DNA of 64,000 bases, taken from positions 1 through 64,000 of the forward strand of contig DASPTQ010000126.1 of the NCBI GenBank assembly GCA_035623335.1. The letters are read 5' to 3'. The position numbers and the translations under genes were made by a program. Source of the DNA: JAFAGX01 sp035623335. Lineage in GTDB: Bacteria > Acidobacteriota > Terriglobia > Terriglobales > Acidobacteriaceae. The notes below the pieces were generated by a model. That model saw only the letters and a list, made by a program, of their open reading frames with translations. It had not been told where the DNA came from and searched no databases. This document shows, in pieces, positions 33,338-42,377 of this stretch (positions are counted from its first letter, which is position 1; each line of letters opens with the position of its first letter).

Positions 33338-34207
33338 GTAGCTACGCAGGAATCCTCCGGGTCATTTCCCCGTATTCGCCGTCTTTCTGCACCCTTCACC
33401 CGCGTGTTCTCCCGCCAGCCGTCTCGCGTCGGTGGTGCCGGCGACCTGCGCATTTTTGCAAAATCGCATCATGGCCGCATAAACATTGAGCTCCACGCCG
33501 GTCGTTTCTGCAGGTCGTCGTGCCTTCCGAGCCGCTCACCATCGGGTCCGGGACCCGGAAACCTGCGGGAGGCTCCGGCCCCACGATGGACCACTACGGC
33601 GCGGCATTCGGATTCACGGTCATCGCCATTACCGTCTTGCCCGAGGGGCCGTCAAATAAATAGAAGTCGCAGAGGTTGAGGCTCGGATCTTCCTTCGCCA
33701 GTTTGGTATCGAAATGATGCGATATACAGAATCTCCTTGAAAAGCATTGGCAATTAGACAACTCGAGTTAAGATGACCGACCTGGATCCAAAATTGCGGA
33801 GATTTCCTGTAAGGCGACACTTTTTCATGGCAGATTTTCTTGCGCTCGAACGCGGTAACCAATAGCCTTCGCCGCCATCTACACTCGGTAGCCGGGCGAT
33901 CGTGTCGCCCTCCGGCATCCGGAGGTCCAGCCCGACCACGTCCTCTTGTTCCTACGCGGTCTACGCCCTTGCACCCCCCGCCTCATACAGTGAAGCCGTC
34001 CGCGCACACTGGAAGGTATATCTGATGCAGGCCGCCGAGCTCGCTCTACGTGACTTGGCGATTTCGCACCGACTGATGCGGGATGTTCCAATTCGCTCCT
34101 CATAATTTGGCACTCTCAGGTGGCGGACTTTAAATTCCGTCGTAGCGTCAATACCCACGCTTTGTCCGATAGTCCGGCGGTTCGCCCTTCGTAACTATTC
34201 TCTACGG
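33338..34207. other. Decayed stretch between the EF-hand and SDR genes
   Basis: 870 bp with no intact gene. It contains the broken secreted-protein fragment at 33594-33725 and several short frames on both strands without recognisable families. Confidence 0.5.
33594..33725 (-). pseudogene. DUF4331-like gene fragment with a lost start codon
   Basis: The minus strand reads SHHFDTKLAKEDPSLNLCDF YLFDGPSGKTVMAMTVNPNA A, which resembles the N-terminus of DUF4331-type proteins found in Acidobacteriota (family by memory). An intact AAGGAG (33738-33733) stands 7 bases before ATA where ATG would be expected, and a TAG follows after 43 codons (33594-33596). It appears to be an inactivated gene. Confidence 0.55.
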
Positions 34208-34990
34208 TCAGCCGCGAAGAATGGGGCCTCCGAAGGGAGCGCCCGTCAGTCCGCCATCCACCATCAGCTCGACCGCGTTGATGTACGACGAATCGTCCGA
34301 GGCAAGAAAAAGAACCGCCTTGGCCACATCTTCCGGCTCGCCCCAACGGGCAAGTGGAACCGTGGAAGAGAAGAAGTCGGAAACTCTTGCGGATTCCTCT
34401 GCCGTGGCGTTGGCGCGCGCCCCGCGCTTCCAGATGGGAGTCTTCGTCGCTCCCGGGGCCACCACGTTCACGCGAATCTTGCGCGGTGCAAGGTCTGCGG
34501 CGATGGATCCAGCCATCGACACCAGTCCGCCTTTCGTGGCAGCGTAGGCAGCCACACCTGGTTGACCGAGATAATTGTGCACCGATCCGCTGAAGATGAT
34601 GCTGCCGTTGTCGTTCATGAGAGGAGCAGCTGAATTGACGGTAAAGAAAGCACCGTTGAGGTTGGTGTGGACTACCTTCTCGAAGATGGCTTCGTCGGTC
34701 GTGCCAGTCTGCGTCCTGCCAGAAATGCCTGCATTAGCGAAGACGATGTCAAGTTTGCCAAAGTCTTTGGCGAGTTCAGCGAAGAGCTTCTTGCGGTCCT
34801 CCGCAACCGTAACGTCAGCGCGATAGCCGTGCGCTTTCGATCCCAGCTCGGCGACCGCTTCATCCAGTGTCTGTTGATCGCGACCCGTAATTGCGACTTC
34901 CGCGCCTTCAGAGATGAAAATGCGGGCTGTGGCCAGGCCGATGCCGCTGTTACCGCCCGTAATAAGAGCCTTCTTCCCTTGGAGCTTCAT
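34208..34990 (-). CDS. SDR-family oxidoreductase
   Basis: NAD(P)-dependent short-chain dehydrogenase of 260 residues. TGGNSGIGLATARIF at about 11-25 is the TGxxxGIG nucleotide motif; NAG at about 89 (FANAGISGR), Ser in IIFSGSVHNYL and YAATK are the catalytic residues; APGATKTPIW follows the active site. The basic residue in GRD after beta-2 suggests NADP. AAAAAGGAGG precedes the ATG. Stands alone as cargo in the 30.6-35.3 kb segment. Substrate unknown; the family covers sugars, ketones and quinones. Confidence 0.9.
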   Translation of the reverse strand: MKLQGKKALITGGNSGIGLATARIFISEGAEVAITGRDQQTLDEAVAELGSKAHGYRADVTVAEDRKKLFAELAKDFGKLDIVFANAGISGRTQTGTTDEAIFEKVVHTNLNGAFFTVNSAAPLMNDNGSIIFSGSVHNYLGQPGVAAYAATKGGLVSMAGSIAADLAPRKIRVNVVAPGATKTPIWKRGARANATAEESARVSDFFSSTVPLARWGEPEDVAKAVLFLASDDSSYINAVELMVDGGLTGAPFGGPILRG

Positions 34991-35273
34991 AATGCCTCCT
35001 TTTTGAAGAACCCTAACACAAACTAAAGGTGCGGCACCCCCAGTATGATCGCGTCCTGCAGTGGGCGACGTACGCGAAGAAAATTTCCTGTCGAGGCTGC
35101 ATCGGGAGGGCGATCCCCATGTTGAGTCATTCTGTAACTGTTAATGGAATTGGGATTGACTGAAACCGGCCGAAACCAGCCGAAACCAGATTCCTACGGA
35201 ATCAAGGGTTTAGGAAGGGCCAAGACGGACCTAGAGCGACCTGCAAGATCTTGGAAAGGCGCTCCGCCGTATT
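34991..35273. other. Spacer before att site d
   Basis: Nothing coding. It contains two short repeats of GAAACCAG/CCGAAACCAG near 35165-35190 and is followed directly by the tRNA-derived att at 35274. Confidence 0.45.
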
Positions 35274-35296
35274 TTCGATTCCCATCTCCCACCCCA
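35274..35296 (+). repeat. att site d (copy of the tRNA-His 3' end)
   Basis: TTC plus the 20-base core GATTCCCATCTCCCACCCCA. The following bases (ACAACTCATTCC) differ from other copies. An integrase remnant in the usual minus orientation begins within 100 bp. Confidence 0.82.
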
Positions 35297-35364
35297 ACAA
35301 CTCATTCCGATCCAGCGTCTTGGGTTTCCGCGAAACCAGGCGAAACCAATTCTAGGATTTTCCC

Positions 35365-35650
35365 GTTTGCCGCGCATGTCGGACTTCAGCGCGGAGCCCC
35401 GCCGCGCGCGAGGCCTTGTCGAGCTACTCCCAGACGTGCGAGTAGCGGACCGGCGCCTCCGGCCTCCACGGCGAGGCGAAGACCCACTCGCCGGCCGGCG
35501 CCGCGCACTTCCACGCCTTGAGGATCTCGAGGAACCCGGCGACGACGGGGATCTCGCGGCACTGGCCTCAGTCTTCACGTCGCCCACGGTCCCGGCCACC
35601 ACCCCGCGCTCCACGCGGATCGAGCCGCCGAGCCAGAATCTCAATGGAGC
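35365..35650 (-). pseudogene. Integrase remnant 3, very GC-rich
   Basis: FWLGGSIRVERGVVAGTVGD VKTEASA reads in one frame; then a shift leads to REIPVVAGFLEILKAWKCAA PAGEWVFASPWRPEAPVRYS HVWE followed by a stop. These match the catalytic domain of the first integrase (DWLGKSINLERGVVAQIVDD). The active-site HxxR and Tyr region is deleted; a tail SDMRGKR remains. Third-position G/C is extreme compared with neighbours, suggesting a different donor. Confidence 0.78.
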
Positions 35651-35915
35651 GCATTCGGTCCGACACCTCATGCAAAGGGAGGAAAATCGCGAGCCGCCGC
35701 CCGCCTGGAGGGCGAATAAATAGCGCAAGCTTGTGACAACGGCCTGTTTGCATCAGTTGACTTTGGTCTAGAGTTCGCTCTGGTCCTGTTCGGATCAAGA
35801 AACATTTTTGTACGAAAAAATGACACGGCTTTGACGCCCGCATGACATCATCGGCGGGAGCTGAGGTTAGAGTGCGCTCAGAAGCGCACGATCCGACTTC
35901 TACAAGGAGCCGGAC

Positions 35916-37259
35916 ATGATTCGGACAAATGCACAGAGACTCGCAAGGATTCTCACGACCACCTTAACCGGATTGCTTGCCCTCGAACTGGCAGCGGTCT
36001 CGCCGACTCGCGCTGCCGCCGCGGCCGGACAGTTAGATAATACATTTGCCAACGGCGGCATATTTCTCGCGATCAACGCGGGCATAAGGGACTCGGTTGC
36101 TAACGCGGTTGCCATTGACAGCAAAGGCAGAATCGTCGTTGCGGGGGAAACGCTAGGGCAGGAAGTCGGCGTCTTGCGTCTCAATTCCAACGGTACACTG
36201 GACACCTCCTTCGGCGATCATGGCGTGGCGAGCGTCGATTTTTTTGTTCCCGGTGACATTGCCACCTGTGTGGTTTTGCAACCCGACGGCAAGATCGTCA
36301 TTGGCGTGTCCTTTGCCGACGAGCCGGCCCTTTTGCTGATTCGCTTCGACGAAAACGGCGCGCTGGACACAACCTTCGGCGGGGCCGGCCTCGCCAATCT
36401 TATCTTCAACGGCGGCCCCAATACCGCGTTTGTGCTTCTGCTGCCCGATGGAAGGTTTTTGGTCGGAGGGGGCATGCTGATGGCGCGAGTTACGGCCGAC
36501 GGCAAGCGCGACACAACTTTCGGCCAGGACGGCCTCGCACCGCTCGTTGCGCCTGCCGGTTTGATTCTGTTGCAATCCGACGGTAAGATTCTGGCCATAT
36601 CTGGACCCACAGGCAACGTCGAATCTACCCCTCTAATGAGTATCGAATTCTTCCCGCTTGACAGCACGATTGTTCGTTACAACGAAGACGGGAGCCTCGA
36701 TACCAGCTTAGCCACGCTGGGCAGAATCGCCAGCATAGTTGGAATTACAGGCGCGCAGTTACAGAGTAACGGCCAAATCGTGGCTGTTGGACCCATCGTC
36801 AGCAAATCGATCGTCAGCCTCGCCGGTCAATCGCTCACGTTCGAAACGGCATTTGCGGTGGCTCGTTATAACTCGGACGGCGTCGTCGACGATACTTTCG
36901 GCAGCAAAGGAGCCGTGATCACCAGCTTCGACAACGCCCCCTTCGCTTTCCCGAGCAGCGTCGTAATCCAGTCCGACGGGCGCATCATCGCTGCGGGAGA
37001 AGTGGATGTATCACCCCGGCCGACTTTTGCCTTGGCCCGATACATCAGCACTGGAGTCCTGGACACCTCGTTTGGTTCCGGCGGCACGGTCATTACTTCC
37101 ATCGAGGCGTCTTCTGGGAGAATAACGGCCGGCATCGTCGCGATCGCGCTCGATGGCGAAGGCCGGCTCGTCGCGGTGGGAAATCTTACGCTACCGAACC
37201 CGACCGGTTACGGCCGACCAGAGCACAGCATGGTTGTGGCGCGCTATCTCACACAATAG
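35916..37259 (+). CDS. Secreted delta-60 repeat protein
   Basis: A 447-residue exported protein with signal peptide (LTGLLALELAAVSPTRAAAA) and about seven repeats of the delta-60 type, each with an LDxTFG start and a DGKIVV-type strand: LDNTFANGGIF, LDTSFGDHGVA, LDTTFGGAGLA, RDTTFGQDGLA, VDDTFGSKGAV, LDTSFGSGGTV. Between them come stretches such as VVLQPDGKIVIGVSF. The fold is beta-propeller-like; the role is unknown, usually inferred as surface or adhesive. AAGGAGCCGGAC precedes the ATG. Cargo of the 35.3-41.8 kb segment. Confidence 0.85.
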   Translation: MIRTNAQRLARILTTTLTGLLALELAAVSPTRAAAAAGQLDNTFANGGIFLAINAGIRDSVANAVAIDSKGRIVVAGETLGQEVGVLRLNSNGTLDTSFGDHGVASVDFFVPGDIATCVVLQPDGKIVIGVSFADEPALLLIRFDENGALDTTFGGAGLANLIFNGGPNTAFVLLLPDGRFLVGGGMLMARVTADGKRDTTFGQDGLAPLVAPAGLILLQSDGKILAISGPTGNVESTPLMSIEFFPLDSTIVRYNEDGSLDTSLATLGRIASIVGITGAQLQSNGQIVAVGPIVSKSIVSLAGQSLTFETAFAVARYNSDGVVDDTFGSKGAVITSFDNAPFAFPSSVVIQSDGRIIAAGEVDVSPRPTFALARYISTGVLDTSFGSGGTVITSIEASSGRITAGIVAIALDGEGRLVAVGNLTLPNPTGYGRPEHSMVVARYLTQ

Positions 37260-38028
37260 GTTAGTTCGCCAAAGTATGGAGTGCAGAGTTCTAGGCACCT
37301 TGACGCGTCAAGCAGAGACAGTCACAGGAACCGTGCCACACTCGGCAAGTAAGAAGGGTTGGCCAAAAATCTTAGTTGTTCCTATCGACAAGTGGGCCGG
37401 CGCGGAGCATCGGAGTGCGAGGTCGCCGGTGTACCCCCGCGTGCTCGATCTTGTGTAACCCATTCCTCGCGATAACGCGGAGCATACACCTGGGTACCGC
37501 ACAGGGAATGCTCCAGCCACGATACAGAGCTTTGATTCGATTCATGACTCGGTTCAAATCTTTGCTGATGGTCTCCTAACTCCGCCCCAGCTCGCGCAGC
37601 GTTCGCAGTCCGTGTTCTCCGTGGTAGACCGGCCGCAGCATTCCCGACTCATGTGAGTTGCCTTCTTGGGGGAAGCTCCTTCGTGCTAACGTCTAACTTT
37701 CCCCCAAGGTAAAAGTGCCATCGTTCCGGGCCGCCTTTTAGAGACCGGCGTTAACCATCCTGAGTCTGGCGTGCCCCCAACGCCACCGCAGCTTCAGTCT
37801 TCTAAAGCGGGGCGTTTCCTTCATAATGCATTGACCTGGAGCCGAGGCGGAGTCTGTTTCCAATTTTTGTCCGGGCAAGGTCGGAGTCGAACGTGATTCA
37901 AGGTTGAGTACATCAATCAGACCAAACCTCAACCGTATTGCGGTTGACGTATTCCGGCTAAAATGAATCCGAAGACCGGATTTCTGACGCGACTTCCCCT
38001 CCGCGTGTGGGTTCAATCCGAACGGAGA
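37260..38028. other. Spacer between the delta-60 gene and the propeller gene
   Basis: About 770 bp. Short minus-strand frames at 37308-37520 and 37372-37557 lack family resemblance. No repeat, RNA or clear terminator was seen. Confidence 0.45.
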
Positions 38029-39237
38029 ATGACCAGCATGCGCCAGCCTCACTTCGCCACATTTGTCCGTCTGGTAATCGCCGCGGCTTCTGTCACAGCC
38101 GGAGCGCAAACCATCACGCCGCTCTGTACGCCAAAGATTACCGCCAACGACTTGGTCGTTTCTCCTGCGCAGCGCTACGCCGCCGGACAGAAAGCGGAGC
38201 CGCCGCTCACCGATAGTAGTAGCGGCTTCGCTTGGCCGGACACACCGTTGGGGGTAATCAAGATGAGCAGCGGATATGAATTCTTTGGCAGCGATGGTGG
38301 GGCGCATTATCGCCAGCTGTGGAACGGTCACTGGGTCGGCAACAACAAGTCCGGGTCGTTCGTTACCACGGTTGGCACGCTCGACAACCCACTTGGCTCC
38401 GGCGCTCCTCAGGATGTCAGCGTCTCCCCGAATCCCGATCGGTCCGTGAACCCAAATTATCCCAGCTACGGCTACATGGGCGGAGGTCCAGTTTTTCAGG
38501 TCCCGCCGGGCATGCCCGGAGCGGGCAACTTGCTCGCGACCTATCACGCCGAGCTTCCGAATGACGCGTTGTATGCGGCGCTTGGCCTGGCGACTTCGAC
38601 AGACAACGGCCTGCACTGGACCGACTTGGGCGAGATTATTCGCTTGAATCAATCCTATGCACCGGGGCTGGACGGATTCGAGATCGGCGACGGTCCGCTG
38701 GTGTTGTCTCCGGATGGAAAGTACTTTTATCTCTATTTTCCGGACTGGATCGCCAACGGCACGCTGCACATCGGAAGTTCCACGAACAACGTCTCGGTTG
38801 CGCGCGCATCGGTTTCCGCCGTGCTGAACGCGGCGTTTGCCTCCTCGCCGCCACACACGGTTACGTTCGAGAAGTTTTACCACGGCACATGGGATTTACA
38901 GCCCGCTGTCGGCGGCGCTTCAACCGATCTGGTCCCCCAAGCGCCCTTTACTGGCTATCTCGATGTCCATTACAACAGCGCGCTTCAGCGTTATGTGTTG
39001 ATTATTTCCGACGATACCGATTTTGCGTATGCTGAATCGATCGACGGCCTCAAATGGACGGTTCCGATCGATATTGGCACATTCAGTCCGATCGCGGCCT
39101 ATCCCACCGCCGTAGGACTCGGCGACGATCCGCATATTCTGGGGCAGAACTTCTACGTGTACTTTACTCACCTGCCTACTGACGGCAGTGGATGGAAGAA
39201 TGGTGAAATGCGGCGGCTGTCGGTGAGCTGCCAGTAA
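38029..39237 (+). CDS. Secreted beta-propeller (glycosidase-like) protein
   Basis: A 402-residue exported protein; signal peptide FVRLVIAAASVTAGAQ. The mature part has alternating blade-like sections: STDNGLHWTDLGEIIRLNQS, GDGPLVLSPDGKYFYLYFPD, YLDVHYNSALQRYVLIISDD and AESIDGLKWTVPIDIG. The repeating S-x-D-x-G-x-x-W (Asp-box-like) pattern suggests a five- or six-bladed propeller as in sialidase or GH43/DUF4185-type proteins; catalytic residues are not evident. The start at 38029 has GGAG close upstream; an ATG at 37963 would add 22 residues before the signal. Function uncertain. Confidence 0.7.
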   Translation: MTSMRQPHFATFVRLVIAAASVTAGAQTITPLCTPKITANDLVVSPAQRYAAGQKAEPPLTDSSSGFAWPDTPLGVIKMSSGYEFFGSDGGAHYRQLWNGHWVGNNKSGSFVTTVGTLDNPLGSGAPQDVSVSPNPDRSVNPNYPSYGYMGGGPVFQVPPGMPGAGNLLATYHAELPNDALYAALGLATSTDNGLHWTDLGEIIRLNQSYAPGLDGFEIGDGPLVLSPDGKYFYLYFPDWIANGTLHIGSSTNNVSVARASVSAVLNAAFASSPPHTVTFEKFYHGTWDLQPAVGGASTDLVPQAPFTGYLDVHYNSALQRYVLIISDDTDFAYAESIDGLKWTVPIDIGTFSPIAAYPTAVGLGDDPHILGQNFYVYFTHLPTDGSGWKNGEMRRLSVSCQ

Positions 39238-39434
39238 AACTGCCTCAGGCACGTGACCAAGTCCACGCACGCCGCACCAGACTTGAGGTGTTTTGGGACA
39301 CGAGCCGGGAAGCACGCGGGGAATCGCCCGTAACAGGGCGATCTCGTTTTCCGAGAGCTGTGCCATCACAAAGTGATCGAGGAAACCGCTGACGAATGTT
39401 CCGTCAAGTCTCCGGCATTGTTCCCGCTGCGAAC

Positions 39435-39752
39435 CTACTCGTTAGAGTCTCGCTGCACCAGTGGATCGAACTCACGGCTTGCTTTGCCGAATTCAGCTTT
39501 AGCCCGGCCAGTCCGAGCATTGCGGGCCTCGAGAGTCGCCTTCAGCGTTTGCGCTCCTTCGGCAGACGCACTCTTCTCGTCTTGAGGTATACGCTGCAGC
39601 TCTGCCGAGACTTGGGACTTGATCTCGCGGCTGGCTTTGTCGAATTCAGCTTTAGCTCGGCCTACGAACCCTATCATGCTGTGCATCCGCTTCGGCCCTA
39701 ACACCACCAGTCCGAGCATCGCAAGGAACAAGATCTCCGTGCCGAAACCCAC
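39435..39752 (-). CDS. tatB: Tat translocase component TatB-like
   Basis: A 105-residue Hcf106/TatA-family protein: one N-terminal membrane helix (GTEILFLAMLGLVVLGPKRM) with the GP-K hinge, then a long amphipathic helix (IGFVGRAKAEFDKASREIKS QVSAELQRI). The helix-LGPKRM-amphipathic order and tail longer than TatA fit TatB, which with TatC recognises twin-arginine substrates. The second half repeats GRAKAEFxKASREF, an internal duplication. The GTG start has AGGAGG upstream. It follows tatA by 12 bp; no tatC is in the window. Confidence 0.8.
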   Translation of the reverse strand: MGFGTEILFLAMLGLVVLGPKRMHSMIGFVGRAKAEFDKASREIKSQVSAELQRIPQDEKSASAEGAQTLKATLEARNARTGRAKAEFGKASREFDPLVQRDSNE

Positions 39753-39764
39753 GATCCCTCCTGA

Positions 39765-39953
39765 TCAGCTGTTGTTCTCGACGAGGCCTGAAGTCTCAGC
39801 GGGCTTCTCCTCGTCCCGCATGGCTGACTTGAACCCGCGGATGCCCTCGCCAATGCCCTTGCCGAGTTCGGGAAGCTTCTTTGGCCCGAACACCAGCAGC
39901 GCAATGCCCGCGATCACCAGCAGGTGCATCGGTTGAAATAGTCCTTCAAACAT
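39765..39953 (-). CDS. tatA: Tat translocase component TatA
   Basis: A 62-residue TatA/E protein: MHLLVIAGIALLVFGPKKLP ELGKGIGEGIRGFKSAM is the canonical membrane helix, FGPKKLPE hinge and amphipathic helix, ending with a charged tail. TatA forms the translocation pore for folded proteins. AGGAGG lies 4-5 bases before the ATG. First of a tatA-tatB pair, directly downstream of a gene encoding a Tat-signal protein. This is an extra copy on an island; it would use the host TatC. Confidence 0.88.
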   Translation of the reverse strand: MFEGLFQPMHLLVIAGIALLVFGPKKLPELGKGIGEGIRGFKSAMRDEEKPAETSGLVENNS

Positions 39954-40078
39954 GAGTCCTCCTGTTCCTTAAAACGCTGAACCAATCGGCCCAAAGTTGA
40001 ACTTGCTGTGCGAAGACGGGCGCTGCCCCCAGTTTCGAGGCACAGTGCCCGTCCGCGCACCTACCGCAACCGTCGCCT

Positions 40079-41277
40079 TCAGAAGCCGCGCTGGGCCGCG
40101 TCCGCCTGAGTCGCTAGTTCAGTGATGAAGGAGAAGAACTCGGGCGACTGGCCAATGAAAAGTCCATCGTCTGTCAGGCCCTTCACCGCGCCCATGGCCG
40201 CGTTCGTTGTGTTTGTCGGGCGAATGATTGAGCAAACAGTGAACTTGCGGTTCAGGAACACTGTGGGCTCAGGCATGATCAAGTTCGCTTGTAGCAGCGG
40301 ACCCACTGCCGGCGTCCCCAAAGTCTTGAACGTTACTCTTACACCCGTCACCGGATCGGTCGCGGTCAGGGGCGTCGCGTTGCCTGCCTTATCGTGCCAG
40401 GTTTGAAAATGCATGGTTTCGGTGGGACCGATGCTGAGCAGGATGCGCAATGCTTCCGCGTTATGGACACGCTGCGCTAGGCTCGGATACAGACTGCTGC
40501 CGCCCTGCTCGATAAACGCAAAATGGAAGCCCGCTGTGAAGGCAATCGCCTTCAGGAAGTTCGGATCGTTCACGTCTTCATTCGTCCGTGGAATTGCGGG
40601 TGCTTGTTCACTGCCAGGCTGGGAACCGCTGGAGGGAAGGTATTTCCCAGGTCCGGATTTCCCGTGCTGCTGCGGTACCTCGTCCAAAAGCTGGTGTTCA
40701 CGGTGAGTTCCATCAAGTTAGTCAGCCGCCCTACGTTGTTGGCGCCCGTTGCCTTGCTGCTCGGCAGGTTTCGGAATCCGTCGAGGCTGACCGGATCGAA
40801 TCCCTTCGAAACCAGGTAAGCATTGATAAATGTTTCGTGGCTGAGTTCATCTTCGGTGTTGTCATGGATGTACTGCTGCATGTCGGTGTCGAGGATGAGA
40901 ATGTCCTTGATAAACGCCGGGTTTCCTCCCGTGGGTGTCGCCGGATAACCGGGGATCTGTTTGCTCGCGATCGTGGATACTTCGTCGTCCTGCACGCCCA
41001 GAAACTCCTGATACTGCAACCACAGATCGCTTTCGATAATCTCGGCGGCTGCCAGGAATCGCAAGATGGCCGCATCGCCTTGCGTGATCGTGCCGCTGCT
41101 GCTTTCCGTGGCCGCTTGCAGTTTCAGCAAGCTGCCGGCAGAGACGGCCGCTCCGGCTACGCCAAGGCCCTTCAGGAACGAGCGTCGCCGAATCGCGCGC
41201 GACGGTTTAGATTTCGCTTGATTACTAGCCACTGATTGGTCGGCGCCGGGCCGGAATAGTGGAGGGTGTTTTCTCAT
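40079..41277 (-). pseudogene. Tat-signal ferritin-like protein, frameshifted
   Basis: Two frames together give one protein. 41277-40570 encodes a twin-arginine signal (IRRRSFLKGLGVAGAAVSAG) and the first half of a ferritin-like fold (AAAEIIESDLWLQYQEFLG; DNTEDELSHETFINAYLV with ExxH). Near 40605 the reading shifts by one frame and continues to 40079 with PAIPRTNEDVNDPNFLKAIA, FIEQGGSSLYPSLAQRV and IGPTETMHFQTWHD (second E...ExxH set). All four carboxylate/His groups for a di-iron site are present across the two pieces. It may be a broken gene or an assembly indel. Lies just upstream of tatA-tatB on the same strand. Confidence 0.75.
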
Positions 41278-41439
41278 TGTTCATAACTCTAAGCTCCAGA
41301 TTTTTCGTGGAATGACGTTAGCAATCGGGGCAGGAACCTCGAAAACAACGTGTCTTGAAAATACGGGGCACAATCGGTGACCGTGTCACGAAAAAGTTAA
41401 AGATTTGTAAACCCTGTCGTTCGTCAAAACCTTCGCCCC

Positions 41440-41625
41440 GGCGGCCCCGCATCCCGATCCCGACATCGACAGACAGCCCGGTCTACGCGTCGTGGAAATC
41501 GCTGAAATCCTCGGTATGAATAAGAGAATGGTCCAAGTGGCGATTGAGCCCTCGGTGGGTACGAGGCTTCGCATGGAGGGTAAGACTCGTGGAGCCAAGT
41601 ATTATCCTGTAAGACCAGGTCAATG
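41440..41625 (+). pseudogene. Winged-helix DNA-binding fragment
   Basis: Reads PGLRVVEIAEILGMNKRMVQ VAIEPSVGTRLRMEGKTRGA KYYPV, a helix-turn-helix plus wing as in small regulators, without any N-terminus. No ribosome site or start. Low-confidence relic next to att site e. Confidence 0.4.
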
Positions 41626-41672
41626 AAACGGTCGGGCTTCCGGCCAGACACCCGTTTTTTCAAAACGGACCT

Positions 41673-41799
41673 CGTGTTACCCGGCGTTACCCGCGCCTTG
41701 GATCTAGAGGACTTAAGAATGCTTAAGAGTGCTGCTCGTGCGCTCTAAGTACTTGAAGTTACGTTTCGAGGGGGGTTCGATTCCCATCTCCCACCCCAG
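41673..41799 (+). repeat. 127-bp direct repeat ending in att site e
   Basis: Copy of 30478-30604 (seven mismatches by eye). The tRNA-derived att occupies 41775-41799, followed by CTTTTCAATCAGTTAG and an integrase remnant. The flank upstream of each copy (before CGTGTTACCC) is unrelated. Confidence 0.88.
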
Positions 41800-41880
41800 C
41801 TTTTCAATCAGTTAGACTGCTTTGCGTGCAGTTTGCGTGCAGTTAACGCCAATCGCACCAGCTTTTCGTGGGCCTCGCGT

Positions 41881-42325
41881 TCATCGGCAGGCAAAGAATC
41901 CATAAACATTCATTGTGGTTCGGACGTCGGAATGTCGCATCAACCGTTGTTGCACGCCAATCGGACTGCCCAGCGAATCAAGCCAGGTTCTATAGGTGTG
42001 CCTAAACACATGCGCGCTAATGTGATCAATGCCCGCTCGTTGTGATGCAGCATCCAATGTTTCCCAGACGCAGGAATAGCTCAGAGGTTGGCGTCCAACT
42101 TCCCACGGCGAAGCAAACATCCAATCCCGCTCGCCAGAGAATTGTGTTGCCTGCCGCCGCAACCGGAGCACCTCCAATCAGTTCGTCCGGCGATGCTCAT
42201 CGTCTTGCGCGAAGTGTCCGATTTCACGTCATCCACGATCTGCTTAACCACTCCGCGCTCGATACGGATGGTTTTGGCGAGCCAATCGACATCACACCAT
42301 TTGCGGCCCAACAGGGCCAAGGTTG
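41881..42325 (-). pseudogene. Integrase remnant 4
   Basis: The upstream part reads RKWCDVDWLAKTIRIERGVV KQIVDDVKSDTSRKTMS; after a frame shift near 42180 it continues EVLRLRRQATQFSGERDWMF ASPWEVG and HISAHVFRHTYRTWLDS, QRLMRHSDVRTTMNVYG. Arg-His-x-x-Arg-His-Tyr of the catalytic domain are thus kept, but the N-terminal half is gone and the frame broken. Fills the space between att sites e and f. Confidence 0.85.
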
Positions 42326-42358
42326 GAAGCACGCCATAAGGCCGGCCACCTTCCACGC

Positions 42359-42374
42359 TCTCCCACCCCAGATT
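42359..42374 (+). repeat. att site f (partial copy)
   Basis: TCTCCCACCCCAGATT, matching the last part of the tRNA and the flank seen at sites a and g, but without the TTCGATTCCC left half. Probably the scar of a deletion or recombination between att copies. Confidence 0.6.
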
Positions 42375-42377
42375 TCT

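Noticed and set aside
37738..38883. A 381-codon minus-strand frame
   Set aside because: Antisense to the secreted propeller gene, which has a signal peptide and blade motifs; the minus frame is Arg/Gly-rich and featureless.
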